IMG/VR virus record: IMGVR_UViG_3300028364_000014 | Location: 124,001 to 188,000 of that record | Length of the DNA: 64,000 nt | Reading direction: 5' to 3' (one strand) | Source: a virus | Shown here: positions 47,675 to 57,016 of the stretch, piece after piece | Position numbering within the stretch: the stretch's first letter is position 1 | Layout of the letters: every line of letters begins with the position of its first letter | Made by a program: the position numbers and the translations under genes | Notes under the pieces: model-generated | Databases searched by the model: none | Told to the model about the DNA's origin: nothing | The model's input: only the letters and a program-made list of their open reading frames with translations

Positions 47675-47719
47675 GTGTTTTTCTTTTGTGGGGTGTATTA
47701 ATTACACCCCTTTATTTAA

Positions 47720-48319
47720 TTAATTAATTTCTTTAATTTTTAGCGGCTTATTTTTAATAGCCTTATGGATATTTGATATAACAAATGTCTGTTTTATTGG
47801 CACTACTACATTCCCCAAAGTATCATCGACCCAATCTTTAAAAGATACTAAACTTCGTACATCTATATTTTTAGTTTTTATCGCTCTAGCGTTATCTACA
47901 ATCCATTTTCTGGCTTTTTCAGTGAACCCATTACCTTCCATTACAATGAATACATTCTTTTCTTCCATACAATTACAATCAAATAAAAGTTTTACTAATT
48001 TATCTTGGGCGGAACCTGGTACATGCTGTGCTCTACATTCAATTCTATAAACTCCTATATCATGGAGATACAATAAGAACTCCCCATAGGCATTAGCACC
48101 AAATTCATTAGTATAAGGTACATTTTTTAGAAGATAACCTCTTGGACTGCTTGCTATAACAGCCTGACTTTCTTCAGTATCAAGCTTACTATAATATACA
48201 GACTTAATGCCGTATTTAAGAAAATACTTTTCTACTTGATTCTCCAAGTCCTTGCCTGTTTTATTCGCATTATAACCTTGTTCGTCTACACCTTGAGTGA
48301 TTGCTTGTACATTTGTCAT
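47720..48319 (-). CDS. Putative PD-(D/E)XK-type nuclease next to Dam
   Basis: 199 residues. GEFLLYLHDIGVYRIECRAQ has an E-x-x...I-E-C-R arrangement compatible with the catalytic core of PD-(D/E)XK nucleases. Flanking alpha/beta pattern fits restriction-type nucleases. The gene begins right at the dam stop (AGGAG SD), so the pair looks like a restriction-modification cassette, but this could also be a repair nuclease. No exact family. Confidence 0.5.
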   Translation of the reverse strand: MTNVQAITQGVDEQGYNANKTGKDLENQVEKYFLKYGIKSVYYSKLDTEESQAVIASSPRGYLLKNVPYTNEFGANAYGEFLLYLHDIGVYRIECRAQHVPGSAQDKLVKLLFDCNCMEEKNVFIVMEGNGFTEKARKWIVDNARAIKTKNIDVRSLVSFKDWVDDTLGNVVVPIKQTFVISNIHKAIKNKPLKIKEIN

Positions 48320-49159
48320 TTATTTAATACTCCTATTATATATTGCCAATAATTCAGTGACTTTTTTTCTTGAGTCACCATCAGCAGAAATAAATCTACT
48401 GACTTCTTTAGTTTCAATTCTATCCGCGTTCTTATAAAGCTCTCTGGTTACTTCATTGTCATGATTAGATATTAAAAATCGACACTTTGATTCCTCAGCT
48501 AATTTAACTAATAGTTTTTGTTGCTCCATATTAAAACCAGTAGCACTATAATCCGTAAATGCTGCTGTGTCTGACATAGGTACGTACGGAGGATCAGCAT
48601 AAATCACGTCGTTCTGGTTAGCTAGTGCTATTGTTTTCTCAAAGCTTTGATTATAAATATTAACATTATTCAATTTTTTAATTACTGTTTTAAATGCGTT
48701 CTCTGGAAAATTAACATTAGTGTATCTACCAAAAGGAACATTAAATTTACCAGACTTATTATATCTACATAACCCATTAAATCCATGACGATTTAAATAC
48801 ACAAAAAATGAAGCTCTTTTTACTATATCCTTAGTTTCATTAAATTGTTTTCTTATACTATAATATACTTCTTCTATATTATTTTCCTTCTTAAAAAGTA
48901 ATTTACATTCCTGTATAAAAGTTTCTCCATTTTCTTTTAATAAATTGTATATATTAGTTAAATCTTTATTAACATCACTGATTATATATTCTTTAAAATC
49001 CATATTCATAAATACAACACCAGAACCAACAAAGGGCTCAATAAAGCGCCCCGTTATTGTAGGAGAAAAATCCTCCCGATTATGTATATACCAATCTAAA
49101 AAATTTATACTCTGTGATTTTCCACCTGCCCATTTTAAAAACGATTTCGTTATTTTCAT
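48320..49159 (-). CDS. dam: Dam-type DNA adenine methyltransferase
   Basis: 279 residues. LKWAGGKSQ (SAM motif I variant), FIEPFVGSGVVF, NRHGFNGLCRYN and the catalytic VIYADPPYVP are the D12/Dam class set. It likely methylates adenine in GATC-like sites, protecting phage DNA or regulating. The -10 of its promoter ends about 7 bp before the ATG, so the mRNA may be leaderless. A frame shift of a second methylase follows upstream. Confidence 0.88.
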   Translation of the reverse strand: MKITKSFLKWAGGKSQSINFLDWYIHNREDFSPTITGRFIEPFVGSGVVFMNMDFKEYIISDVNKDLTNIYNLLKENGETFIQECKLLFKKENNIEEVYYSIRKQFNETKDIVKRASFFVYLNRHGFNGLCRYNKSGKFNVPFGRYTNVNFPENAFKTVIKKLNNVNIYNQSFEKTIALANQNDVIYADPPYVPMSDTAAFTDYSATGFNMEQQKLLVKLAEESKCRFLISNHDNEVTRELYKNADRIETKEVSRFISADGDSRKKVTELLAIYNRSIK

Positions 49160-49165
49160 ATTATT

Positions 49166-49193
49166 AATATAAACACTATTTATAATTTGTCAA
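49166..49193 (-). promoter_or_regulatory. Promoter of dam (TTGACA-N16-TATATT)
   Basis: Perfect -35, consensus-like -10, 16-bp spacing on the minus strand. The -10 ends 7 bp upstream of the ATG, so transcription would begin at or near the A of ATG. Confidence 0.75.
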
Positions 49194-49199
49194 GTTATT

Positions 49200-49969
49200 T
49201 TATTTATGATTAGCATTAATTCTTTCTATCGCTTTATTAAACCATTCAAGCTCTTTTTCAATACCGATAAAGTTCCTATTATTATGTAAGCAACTAATTC
49301 CAGTAGTACCACGCCCCATAGCGAAATCAAGAACAGTGTCCCCTTCATTAGAATAACATTTAATTAAGTAATCCATAAGCTTAATTGGTTTTTCTGTTTT
49401 ATGCCCATTTTTTACTCTTGGATTTGATATCTCTATAACACTAGTGGCGTGTCTATATCCGTTATTAATAGTTGTATTATTTCTTTGTTTACCATAAGTC
49501 CCACTAAAAGATAGCGCTTTTCTTGTTATTTTATAAGGAGTACCTTTGGTTTTTTGTTCGTTATAAGTTCCTGGTTTATCATAAAATATTAAAATATTTT
49601 CGTGCATCCTTAAAGGTTGCCGCTTTATATTAAGCTGTCCTGACCCTATGGCTTTCTTCCAAATAATGTCATATTTATACCAATCAGGGTTACTTAATAT
49701 CAACTGGCTTGTAAACGGTTGGGCTGAGGTTAGCACCACTAAACCTCTAGGTTTTAAAACCCTTTTAATATTTTCCCATAAAGGTTTAAATGGAATAACG
49801 ACATCCCATTTATTATTTGTTGTACAACTCAACCGTAAGGCGGGTCTGACAGCACTAAATCTACAGAATTATCAGGAATATTACTCATAACATCCAAACA
49901 ATCCCCATAGATAAGTAACCCAGGACCAATACGCCTTACAGCTTCGTCTTTTTTTATCGAGTCAGACAA
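49200..49969 (-). pseudogene. Frameshifted beta-class DNA methyltransferase (N4/N6)
   Basis: A TTG start at 49969 with SD AGGAG opens a frame ending VDLVLSDPPYG then TGA (49829-49969). The continuation TTNNKWDVVIPFKPLW... with FAMGRGTTG and GIEKE lies in another frame (49200-49832). Removing about 8 nt (tgagttgt) would restore DPPYG-TTNNKWD, the usual arrangement. So the gene is broken, or uses a -1 frameshift. Confidence 0.75.
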
Positions 49970-50003
49970 AGTAATCTCCTATCCCTTTTTTAACTTCATT
50001 AAT

Positions 50004-50031
50004 AATATAATACTTTTTCCTAAGTTGTCAA
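50004..50031 (-). promoter_or_regulatory. Promoter upstream of the frameshifted methylase (TTGACA-N16-TATATT)
   Basis: Minus-strand -35 TTGACA and -10 TATATT with 16-bp spacing; leader about 30 nt to the TTG start. Confidence 0.75.
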
Positions 50032-50460
50032 GTAATTATTTTTACTACTAACGCAACGTTCCATAAGCACCAATCTAACTAAGTTCCCATCAGCACTTCC
50101 TTTTAGCTCTGACATAATAAAACCCATTGCTTTTATAGGAGTAGCATAAGAATCAAAGTCAACATTATTAAATATCCAACTCTCTATTTCTTTTTCTGTC
50201 ATCATAGCAGGTATAAAACTTTTCAATATATTTAGGTATTCAGATTTAGATTCATCAACCCCTGAATACTCTAAAACAATGAGCTCTGATTTAATTAACT
50301 TAGTAATAATACCATTAATGTCGTCTTTAGTTACTTCTTCCCCTTTCTTCTTATTTAACCTAGGAATTTCCCCTAAGATCATCCTCAATGTGTATTTCTT
50401 ATTAATATCTTTAGCCTTAGTAGCTTTTTTTAGCATCACCTTTAAATCTTTTTCTTTCAT
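50020..50460 (-). CDS. GatB/YqeY domain protein
   Basis: 146 residues. The pattern TLRMILGEIPRLNKKKGEE, a middle helix with ESEYLNILKSFIPAMMTEKE-like sequence and a C-terminal MGFIMSELKGSADGNLV fit the YqeY family, related to the tail domain of GatB that binds tRNA in Glu/Asp-tRNA amidotransferase. Its function in phage is unknown. SD AAAGGAATAATT. Confidence 0.75.
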   Translation of the reverse strand: MKEKDLKVMLKKATKAKDINKKYTLRMILGEIPRLNKKKGEEVTKDDINGIITKLIKSELIVLEYSGVDESKSEYLNILKSFIPAMMTEKEIESWIFNNVDFDSYATPIKAMGFIMSELKGSADGNLVRLVLMERCVSSKNNYLTT

Positions 50461-50496
50461 AATTATTCCTTTAGTATATATTTAAACTTTACACAT

Positions 50497-50524
50497 AATA
50501 TAATACATTTATTCAACTTGTCAA
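50497..50524 (-). promoter_or_regulatory. Promoter of the YqeY-like gene (TTGACA-N16-TATATT)
   Basis: Minus-strand pattern identical in spacing to the others; leader about 37 nt. Confidence 0.75.
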
Positions 50525-50532
50525 GTAATTAT

Positions 50533-51069
50533 TTAAGAATCTGGGGTTTCAGAAACTACTGAGTTATCATCCGTATTTACTGAGTTATCATCTACTGCAC
50601 TCGAATGATCGTCTATAATAGTTGAATTATCATCGGTGTATTCTGACTTATCAGTTGTACTATGGTCTGAATGATTAGAACTATCTGGATTATAACTATC
50701 TTTATAAGTTGTGTCCCCACTACTAGCATTAATCACACGTTCTAAAGCCTTACCTCCCTCTCTAATACCAAACACAGTACCTACGGATGTAATAGCTGTA
50801 TTAACTGATTTCCAAGCTGGGTGTGGTGGAGGATTATAAGGAGCCAATCTAATAACCTTACGTTCAGGATACATTTTTATCCCTTCTATTCTCCCATCTT
50901 CCCCTATTTGAAGGTCAATTAACGGTTTTGGTTCTTGATTTATTTGAGTAAGCATGGCTTGTTGATACGCGGCATAATTCGGGTCTATTAATGCGGTATT
51001 TCTCGAAGTACATGATGGAAGTATAAATACAGATAATAAACAACCAATTAAAAAATAGTACCTTATCAT
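50533..51069 (-). CDS. Putative lipoprotein with acidic tail
   Basis: 178 residues. Signal MIRYYFLIGCLLSVFILPSC with lipobox LPSC. The mature part has a Pro-rich stretch (APYNPPPHPAWK) and a Gly helix (GIREGGKALERVI), ending in an Asp/Ser/Thr-rich tail (DDNSVNTDDNSVVS). Likely anchored in the periplasm or outer membrane; role unknown. Confidence 0.6.
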   Translation of the reverse strand: MIRYYFLIGCLLSVFILPSCTSRNTALIDPNYAAYQQAMLTQINQEPKPLIDLQIGEDGRIEGIKMYPERKVIRLAPYNPPPHPAWKSVNTAITSVGTVFGIREGGKALERVINASSGDTTYKDSYNPDSSNHSDHSTTDKSEYTDDNSTIIDDHSSAVDDNSVNTDDNSVVSETPDS

Positions 51070-51105
51070 TTTATCACCCCCTTTCTTTTTGTAAGCTTTT
51101 AAATA

Positions 51106-51510
51106 CTAACTTATTTCTCCTTCATATTGTCCCTCCCCAAAATGGTTTTTGTTTTTAGATCTTCTATGTTTACCGTCCGGAACAGTAGTCCCATCAGTAT
51201 CTTCAGACGGTCTATTTCCTGAATCAGCCTCATGAAAATGTTCTTTATTTAAATCAGCGTGATTATTAGTCTCCGCTTGTCTAGAAAATTCCCTCTTACG
51301 TATAGAAGGGTCTGTCATTTCATCTATATCACGCGTAGTTTTATCTACTGGATTCACTTTAGTATTACAATTTCCTCCTACTACTTTTGTATAATCATGT
51401 TGTTTTCGTTGAATACCTGTAGTGTGTTTTCTATTGCCACCAAAATCTCCATCACTAGAATCACTAGATGAATTATTAACTGGATTATCATTAGGACTTA
51501 AAAAATTCAT
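51106..51510 (-). CDS. Disordered hydrophilic protein, 134 residues
   Basis: Asn/Asp/Lys/Ser-rich without hydrophobic core (NPVNNSSSDSSDGDFGG). It sits between the lipoprotein and UDG genes. Probably intrinsically disordered; function unknown. Confidence 0.5.
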   Translation of the reverse strand: MNFLSPNDNPVNNSSSDSSDGDFGGNRKHTTGIQRKQHDYTKVVGGNCNTKVNPVDKTTRDIDEMTDPSIRKREFSRQAETNNHADLNKEHFHEADSGNRPSEDTDGTTVPDGKHRRSKNKNHFGEGQYEGEIS

Positions 51511-51522
51511 AGTATTACTCCT

Positions 51523-52104
51523 TTATTTTCGTTCTATTATTTCTTTACACCACGATAAATCATCAATAAATTTTTTATAAACTTTGTGCTTAATTCCTCC
51601 CAATCTTACTAGATAAGATGGGTGATAAGTAACTACTATACTTATTTTCTCTGTGAATTTATATCGTTTGCCCCGCATAGAACTAAGAGAAGTAGAAGGT
51701 GTTTTATTTAATAGGGCTCTGCTTACGTCACCTCCAAGCGCTAGTATAATCATAGGCTCTATAGCATTTATTTGTTCTACTAAATAAGGAAAACAATTAT
51801 TTATCCATTCTTCTTCTAATTTAAAACCGGGTTGAATAAAGCATTTAATTAAGTTTGTTATATAAACATCCCGTAAGGATAATTCAGAATCAATTAATGC
51901 TTTATCCAACAACTTACCCGATCTTCCTATAAAAGGTAATCCAGCTTTATTTGTTATTGTATTTTCATCAGCTCCAGGACACATACCACATATCATTATC
52001 TTAGAATATGGATTTCCTTTAGCAAACACTAAGGATGCACGTGTTTTATATAAATCACATTTTTTACAAAATTTAATTTTTTCTTGTAGCTTGTTTAATT
52101 TCAT
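51523..52104 (-). CDS. Family-4 uracil-DNA glycosylase
   Basis: 193 residues. CKKCDLY (first iron-sulfur Cys pair), GMCPGADEN...GLPFIGRSGKLLD, YITNLIKC and the C-terminal HPSYLVR loop are the family-4 (FeS) UDG motifs. Two more Cys (NLIKC, NNCFPYL) complete a 4Fe-4S site. It removes uracil from DNA, consistent with a dCMP deaminase in the same half of the genome. Confidence 0.88.
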   Translation of the reverse strand: MKLNKLQEKIKFCKKCDLYKTRASLVFAKGNPYSKIMICGMCPGADENTITNKAGLPFIGRSGKLLDKALIDSELSLRDVYITNLIKCFIQPGFKLEEEWINNCFPYLVEQINAIEPMIILALGGDVSRALLNKTPSTSLSSMRGKRYKFTEKISIVVTYHPSYLVRLGGIKHKVYKKFIDDLSWCKEIIERK

Positions 52105-52127
52105 CTTACCCTACTTATAACAAATAA

Positions 52128-52676
52128 TTAAGAAAAGAATAACCCATAAAAAGGATTAACTAATTTTTCAGGTGTGCTCATATCCATCCAGCCTATTAAA
52201 ACGCCTTTGTTTGAAACACATCGTTTGGCCGCGGCTACTAAATCCGCAATCATAGGCAATGTTTCATTAGTAATACGAGAATAACAATCAAGAAAAATAA
52301 AATCAAATTTTTGTTTAGTAGTGTATAGATAAGTAATATAGTTTTCCCTTACAGCGGTTAGCCTTTCATCATAAATTATACCATAATCTACTTGACTGTT
52401 TATAATATCTAAAGACTCTTCAACTACCGTTAATTTTTTCACCTTATTTAAAGATAGAATATATTTAGTAGCAACCCCGAGACCTAAACCTAGTACTAAA
52501 CAATTACCAAAAGGCTTACTACTAATTTGCCATATATAGTCACTTAATTCTCGGTCGGAATAAATAAGTTGTTTATCTTGTTCCATGAATAACTCGTTAT
52601 TCATACTATAAACTTTAATATTACCGTGTTGTGACACTAAATCACCTTCTATGTAATGAAAACTACCTTGGTCCAT
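52128..52676 (-). CDS. Spermidine-synthase-like SAM methyltransferase
   Basis: 182 residues. CLVLGLGLGVATKYIL and LTVVEESLDIIN are Rossmann SAM-binding motifs arranged as in spermidine synthase relatives, then FDFIFLDCY. The aminopropyl-transfer residues are not recognisable, so a small-molecule methyltransferase is likely. Truncated relative to spermidine synthase. Confidence 0.65.
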   Translation of the reverse strand: MDQGSFHYIEGDLVSQHGNIKVYSMNNELFMEQDKQLIYSDRELSDYIWQISSKPFGNCLVLGLGLGVATKYILSLNKVKKLTVVEESLDIINSQVDYGIIYDERLTAVRENYITYLYTTKQKFDFIFLDCYSRITNETLPMIADLVAAAKRCVSNKGVLIGWMDMSTPEKLVNPFYGLFFS

Positions 52677-52707
52677 AACGGTCTCCTACAAGTATTAAAT
52701 TATATTA

Positions 52708-53067
52708 TTAAGTGAATTTCATTTCTTTTAGTTTTAAATTATCTGCAAATGTAAAAACTATACGTAACTCAGCACCGTTAGTTAAATCCTCATTATAAAC
52801 TGTGTATGACTCATATACTTCTTTAATTGGATTAAAATATCTGGTGCCCATATTACATTCTTTTGCTACACTCAATAAGTTATCAAGGTACTCATTAACT
52901 CGTTCCTTTACAGAGAGTTCCCATTGTTCCTCAGAAGTAAGTAAAGCCTCAGTTTCCACAATTTTTTCCTTTTTTTTAGGTGGTATTGTTTTAGCATAGG
53001 ACTCTTTAATTACTTTTTTCTTAGTAATATTCTCAGTATTTGATTCTTTAGATGTAAGTTTTGTCAT
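52708..53067 (-). CDS. Uncharacterised protein, 119 residues
   Basis: Lys/Glu-rich N-terminus (KKKVIKESYAKTIPPKKKEK) then an alpha/beta C-terminal part with VYNEDLTNGAELRIVFTFAD. Unknown; coupled to the metallopeptidase gene (3 nt gap). Confidence 0.5.
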   Translation of the reverse strand: MTKLTSKESNTENITKKKVIKESYAKTIPPKKKEKIVETEALLTSEEQWELSVKERVNEYLDNLLSVAKECNMGTRYFNPIKEVYESYTVYNEDLTNGAELRIVFTFADNLKLKEMKFT

Positions 53068-53069
53068 AA

Positions 53070-53564
53070 TTAATTTCCTTTATTGGTTTTATCCAGTAAC
53101 TTTTTAGCTTTTTCTGTTTCTTGTTCTTGATCATACACATCTGTAGTCAAACGAACAAGTTTTCTAGCCCATTCCGGATCATCCTCATTTCTTTTTATTT
53201 CTTGATAAAAATCCTCAATTTCGTGCCCTACAATTTTAGCTTTGTCTTTTTCATCAATATAAATATGCTGCAATTCGTGAGAAATAATTCTTTGTTTGTC
53301 TTTTAAACTGGCTAAATCCCATGCCCTTTTATCTACAAATAAAATATAATCATATCCCTCTTCAGCAGTATTATCAGTAGTAAAAAATTTAATTTTAGCA
53401 GAGGCTAGCTCAATACAAGCTAGTACCATAGCGCCACCGCTCACTTTTTTCTTTAAGTCATAAACTAGTTTAAATTTTAAATAATTATACTGAGGGAATC
53501 TTTCAGCTAGTATATAATAAAATACTTTCTCTAGATCTTCATCCGATGTTTGATATCTTAACAT
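53070..53564 (-). CDS. Putative phage metallopeptidase
   Basis: 164 residues. RIISHELQHIYIDEKDKA contains HExxH (HELQH), the zinc ligand pair, in a phage metallopeptidase context. FVDKRAWDL upstream is part of the substrate cleft. Possible role in processing host or phage proteins. Confidence 0.75.
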   Translation of the reverse strand: MLRYQTSDEDLEKVFYYILAERFPQYNYLKFKLVYDLKKKVSGGAMVLACIELASAKIKFFTTDNTAEEGYDYILFVDKRAWDLASLKDKQRIISHELQHIYIDEKDKAKIVGHEIEDFYQEIKRNEDDPEWARKLVRLTTDVYDQEQETEKAKKLLDKTNKGN

Positions 53565-53577
53565 AATTTAATACCTT

Positions 53578-53802
53578 TTAATTATTACTTCGTTGATTAA
53601 AATGCTCCGCCAAATTTATCAAACTGTCTGGGGAAGCAGGACCAAATTGTTTATTATTATTTCTATTATTTTTTTTATTACTATTTTTATAATGAGGATT
53701 TCCATTACTATCGTAACAAATTTTTACTGTTTTGCCATTTTTTAACTTTTTTATTACTATCTTTCCACCGTCTTTTGCACACTCACTAAAATTTTTAACC
53801 AT
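53578..53802 (-). CDS. Small basic Asn-rich protein, 74 residues
   Basis: SD AAGGAGA. Lys/Asn-rich low complexity (NSNKKNNRNNNKQF) after KIVIKKLKNGKTVKIC. Probably nucleic-acid binding; no family. Confidence 0.5.
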   Translation of the reverse strand: MVKNFSECAKDGGKIVIKKLKNGKTVKICYDSNGNPHYKNSNKKNNRNNNKQFGPASPDSLINLAEHFNQRSNN

Positions 53803-53865
53803 TTAGTTCTCCTTAATTAATAATAAAATCTTTTCTTACTGTATAAATATGTTTACTAACAAACC

Positions 53866-55659
53866 TCAAGGAAAATCTATATGGGTTAACTTATTTGCAA
53901 CCTCAGGTTCTAACACCCAATAAATTTTAGCTGTATCCGAACTTCCTTTTAGTAATTGAACATTGCCAGTAACTAGTCCACGTTTAATGAGATTAAGTAT
54001 AGAATCAGCACTTTCTGTACAATTATTTGCAAATCCTAATACATTAGTACACTCACCAAATTCATTAAATATAGGTGTTTTTCTTACTCTTAAAATAAAC
54101 CACTTTGAATTACCCTTTTTATGCTCAATGTATCCAGCTTCTATATAATCACAAGGACAGCCTTGATCAATGCAATGCTGATCAGTAATAATACTTATGT
54201 CTTTAAATCCGTGTTCCCTGCCGTTCTTTTTAAACGATTGTAATAACTCTGAGGTAGTTTTACCAACCACTTCTTTACAAGTAGGACCACTTGTTGTTTT
54301 AATACCATAAAAATCTGTACAAAAACTAGAATCTATAAAGGCATATTCAAATTCCTCATTAGCACCGCGCTCTTTATCCCATATATATCCATCCACCGCC
54401 TCTGTTAAAAAATTAATTCTATTATAGGCACTAACCATTTTATTATAATACACTTCTCTATTTAATTTTTCATTCTTTAAATCAGTAATATCTCTTAAAT
54501 GCTCAATTACTTTAACTACTTGACCTTCTTCGTTTAAAATAGGATAAGATCTACAGTCGTACCAACCTTCGAGCCTTTCAATATATCTTTCAAGTTTTTC
54601 TGGTTTCTTACTTATTTTACACTTAGCTGTTTGGCAGTCATCACAAGGAGCAGTACGACCTATTAACTCATAACACCTACGCTTAACTACAGTAGATTGG
54701 TCCTCACCAAACATAGCTAAACCGGCTTTATTATAGGCTAATATATTACTATGAGCATCTTGTACACCTATTACATCAGGTATAGCGTCTAATATTCCTT
54801 TTATTAGGGCACTTGTTTCATCGATTTCTTGTTGTATTAAAACACTCTTCGTAATATCTTGAACTGTACCTACGGATTTTATAGGGCAACCTTCTACAGT
54901 ATATTCTGTTTCACACCATCCTACAACATACTTCAAGCGTCCATCAGGCATTGCCAATCTGTATGTAGTAATATAAGGGGTTTTATTGTCTAAAGAATTA
55001 ATATAGGCATCAGATATTTTGTCCCGATCCTCATGATAAACTGATGTTACAAACATACTCCATAAATTTATAGAAGTGTCTTCTTCTACTTCAAATATTT
55101 TATACATTTCATCTGACCATATTAATTTACCGGGACATGCACCTTCTTTCCAAACATTATTTGGTGCAAGCAAAGACCAGCTACCTATCAAAGCCATTCT
55201 TTGTGATTCAGCTAGTAGATACGACATATCTTGAATTTTTGTATCCGCCTGTCTAATTTTAGTTATATCCTCAATAATAAACATATAACCAATTGTTACA
55301 TCTCTGTCATCCTTTATAGTAGACTTAGTCATATTAAACCATTTATTTATAGCTTGAATATAAAAGGAATCAAATGTATGTGGCTTGTTAATAGCAGGCT
55401 CAATTATTTCACACTCTTCAGTTATAATTTGATTATTATATAAACCACTTAATTTTTTATTTATGAGTTCTTTTTGGGGGATATCTAAAAAAGCTAAGAA
55501 GGGTTTATTAACAAATTTAATTTTACAAGAAGGATTAACAATGCAAATAAATTCCTTTACTGAATCGAATGCATATTTCCAGGAATCAGTCTGGTCTTTT
55601 AGATAACCATTAGTAGTTAGAGTTCTAGTTAGATCTCTAAGTTTATTTAATTCATCCAT
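53866..55659 (-). CDS. Multi-PAS-domain protein without output domain
   Basis: 597 residues with at least four PAS-like repeats: the first near residue 30, a second with SWSLLAPNNV...MYKIFEVEEDT, a third with IPDVIGVQDAHSNILAYNKAG, and a fourth with AVDGYIWDKERG. The third contains CDDCQTAKC-type Cys pairs that may bind metal or heme. No histidine kinase, GGDEF or DNA-binding domain follows. It may sense ligands or mediate protein interactions in the phage. Confidence 0.75.
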   Translation of the reverse strand: MDELNKLRDLTRTLTTNGYLKDQTDSWKYAFDSVKEFICIVNPSCKIKFVNKPFLAFLDIPQKELINKKLSGLYNNQIITEECEIIEPAINKPHTFDSFYIQAINKWFNMTKSTIKDDRDVTIGYMFIIEDITKIRQADTKIQDMSYLLAESQRMALIGSWSLLAPNNVWKEGACPGKLIWSDEMYKIFEVEEDTSINLWSMFVTSVYHEDRDKISDAYINSLDNKTPYITTYRLAMPDGRLKYVVGWCETEYTVEGCPIKSVGTVQDITKSVLIQQEIDETSALIKGILDAIPDVIGVQDAHSNILAYNKAGLAMFGEDQSTVVKRRCYELIGRTAPCDDCQTAKCKISKKPEKLERYIERLEGWYDCRSYPILNEEGQVVKVIEHLRDITDLKNEKLNREVYYNKMVSAYNRINFLTEAVDGYIWDKERGANEEFEYAFIDSSFCTDFYGIKTTSGPTCKEVVGKTTSELLQSFKKNGREHGFKDISIITDQHCIDQGCPCDYIEAGYIEHKKGNSKWFILRVRKTPIFNEFGECTNVLGFANNCTESADSILNLIKRGLVTGNVQLLKGSSDTAKIYWVLEPEVANKLTHIDFP

Positions 55660-55665
55660 TTTTAT

Positions 55666-56157
55666 CTAAGCTCCTATCCAAGCTTTAATTGCATCTTTAA
55701 AGACCATTAACACCCCCGTAGCCATTACTCCTAACAAAGAAGTTACACCTATAGTAATCATAGCTATATAAGCGGTCAATTTAGTGCCTATTGCCGTTTG
55801 ATTAATCGATAATACATCCACTTTATTATCCAAACATTTAAAATCCTCTTTACAAAAAACATTTAATTGCCTTTCTACAGCCCTTATTATACATTGTAAC
55901 CTAGTTTCTAATTTTTCTAACTCTTTAGAACTAATAGCCGCATTAGCTTTCAAATCCAGTAAAAGATCTTCTTTAAGTTTTATAAGTTCTTGATGGATTT
56001 TATCTCTGTCTTTTTGTGATTGTCTAGAAGTTTCAGCTATCTGCTCATGAAGCCTATTAAGGGTTTCAAATACATAAGAAAACCATTGTTTTTTCATAAT
56101 CTCGGCTTCTTCTAAATGCATGTGCACAATTGGATCAGAGAAATGATCTTCCCTCAT
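55666..56157 (-). CDS. Coiled-coil protein with C-terminal membrane helix
   Basis: 163 residues. A long central coiled coil (SQKDRDKIHQELIKLKEDLL) and a C-terminal transmembrane segment (AMITIGVTSLLGVMATGVLMVF). The topology resembles some phage membrane-anchored proteins (holin-like or spanin-related), unproven. It lies directly upstream in the same unit as the PAS gene. Confidence 0.55.
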   Translation of the reverse strand: MREDHFSDPIVHMHLEEAEIMKKQWFSYVFETLNRLHEQIAETSRQSQKDRDKIHQELIKLKEDLLLDLKANAAISSKELEKLETRLQCIIRAVERQLNVFCKEDFKCLDNKVDVLSINQTAIGTKLTAYIAMITIGVTSLLGVMATGVLMVFKDAIKAWIGA

Positions 56158-56173
56158 TACAGGTTATTTCCCC

Positions 56174-56374
56174 TTATGATTTGATTAACTTCTTACCACA
56201 ACAGGGACAAAACGACATGGGTATACAGTATCTACTCACGTGAGTTATCCCGTCCTGGTCTTCTAGGTGTGTCCATTGAATATACCATTTATTAACGTCT
56301 GGATACCAATAAAAAACCTCACTATAGTTTCTAACATAAGACTCAAAAATCTCACAACAAAAAGCATGTTTCAT
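56174..56374 (-). CDS. Small zinc-knuckle protein, 66 residues
   Basis: C-terminal CPCCGKKLIKS and an N-terminal CC pair suggest a zinc site. Aromatic-rich centre. Typical of small phage host-takeover or assembly factors; no further call. Confidence 0.55.
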   Translation of the reverse strand: MKHAFCCEIFESYVRNYSEVFYWYPDVNKWYIQWTHLEDQDGITHVSRYCIPMSFCPCCGKKLIKS

Positions 56375-56396
56375 TTTTTTTTAATCCTTAATTATA

Positions 56397-56936
56397 TTAA
56401 TGTACACTTCCTCCACCAACATAAGGAGTAAAATCGTATTTGCCACCTAGAGAACGCCAACCTTCAGTAGGCCAATTCTTACCGGCAACCATACCACTTA
56501 TAGTAACATTAGTATCCATAACATCAAAGCCAGGAAGTTCCATAGTAGCTCCAGTAGTACCAGACCCGCTAACAGTAGTAGCTGACAAACCTAGTCTAAA
56601 AAACTGGTCATCTCTAACTCTATTTATTGTAGAGCCAACTATATAAGGATTATGATCAACATTGATCGCCCTACCACCAATATTTTGACCCATCCCAGTA
56701 TCCTCCGTAATAACATTGTGATCTAACAAGTTATCTTTTGATTCAAAATCAAGAACTGTTCTGGTATAATCCGCACCCATCCTATCTCCAACATTTAATG
56801 CGCCAAAATTAGCAATCTTTGAATCGAAAGTACGCCTGATAGAAGTACTTGTATCGGTTCTAGCAACACCAGACGCCGTAAGTTCAACCTCACTAACTCC
56901 TGTAGCATCTATTTGATAAAAATCATACTCACTCAT
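56397..56936 (-). CDS. Beta-rich protein, possible virion component
   Basis: 179 residues, low Lys, rich in Gly/Thr/Ser/Asp (SATTVSGSGTTGATMELPG), resembling phage structural or decoration proteins. No conserved domain recognised; the composition differs from neighbouring enzymes. SD GGAGAAATATT. Confidence 0.5.
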   Translation of the reverse strand: MSEYDFYQIDATGVSEVELTASGVARTDTSTSIRRTFDSKIANFGALNVGDRMGADYTRTVLDFESKDNLLDHNVITEDTGMGQNIGGRAINVDHNPYIVGSTINRVRDDQFFRLGLSATTVSGSGTTGATMELPGFDVMDTNVTISGMVAGKNWPTEGWRSLGGKYDFTPYVGGGSVH

Positions 56937-57016
56937 AATATTTCTCCTTTATATTTTTTAATGAGGGCTACTCCCTCTATATATAGTATAGTACATAAAA
57001 CAATAAATCTCAGATT

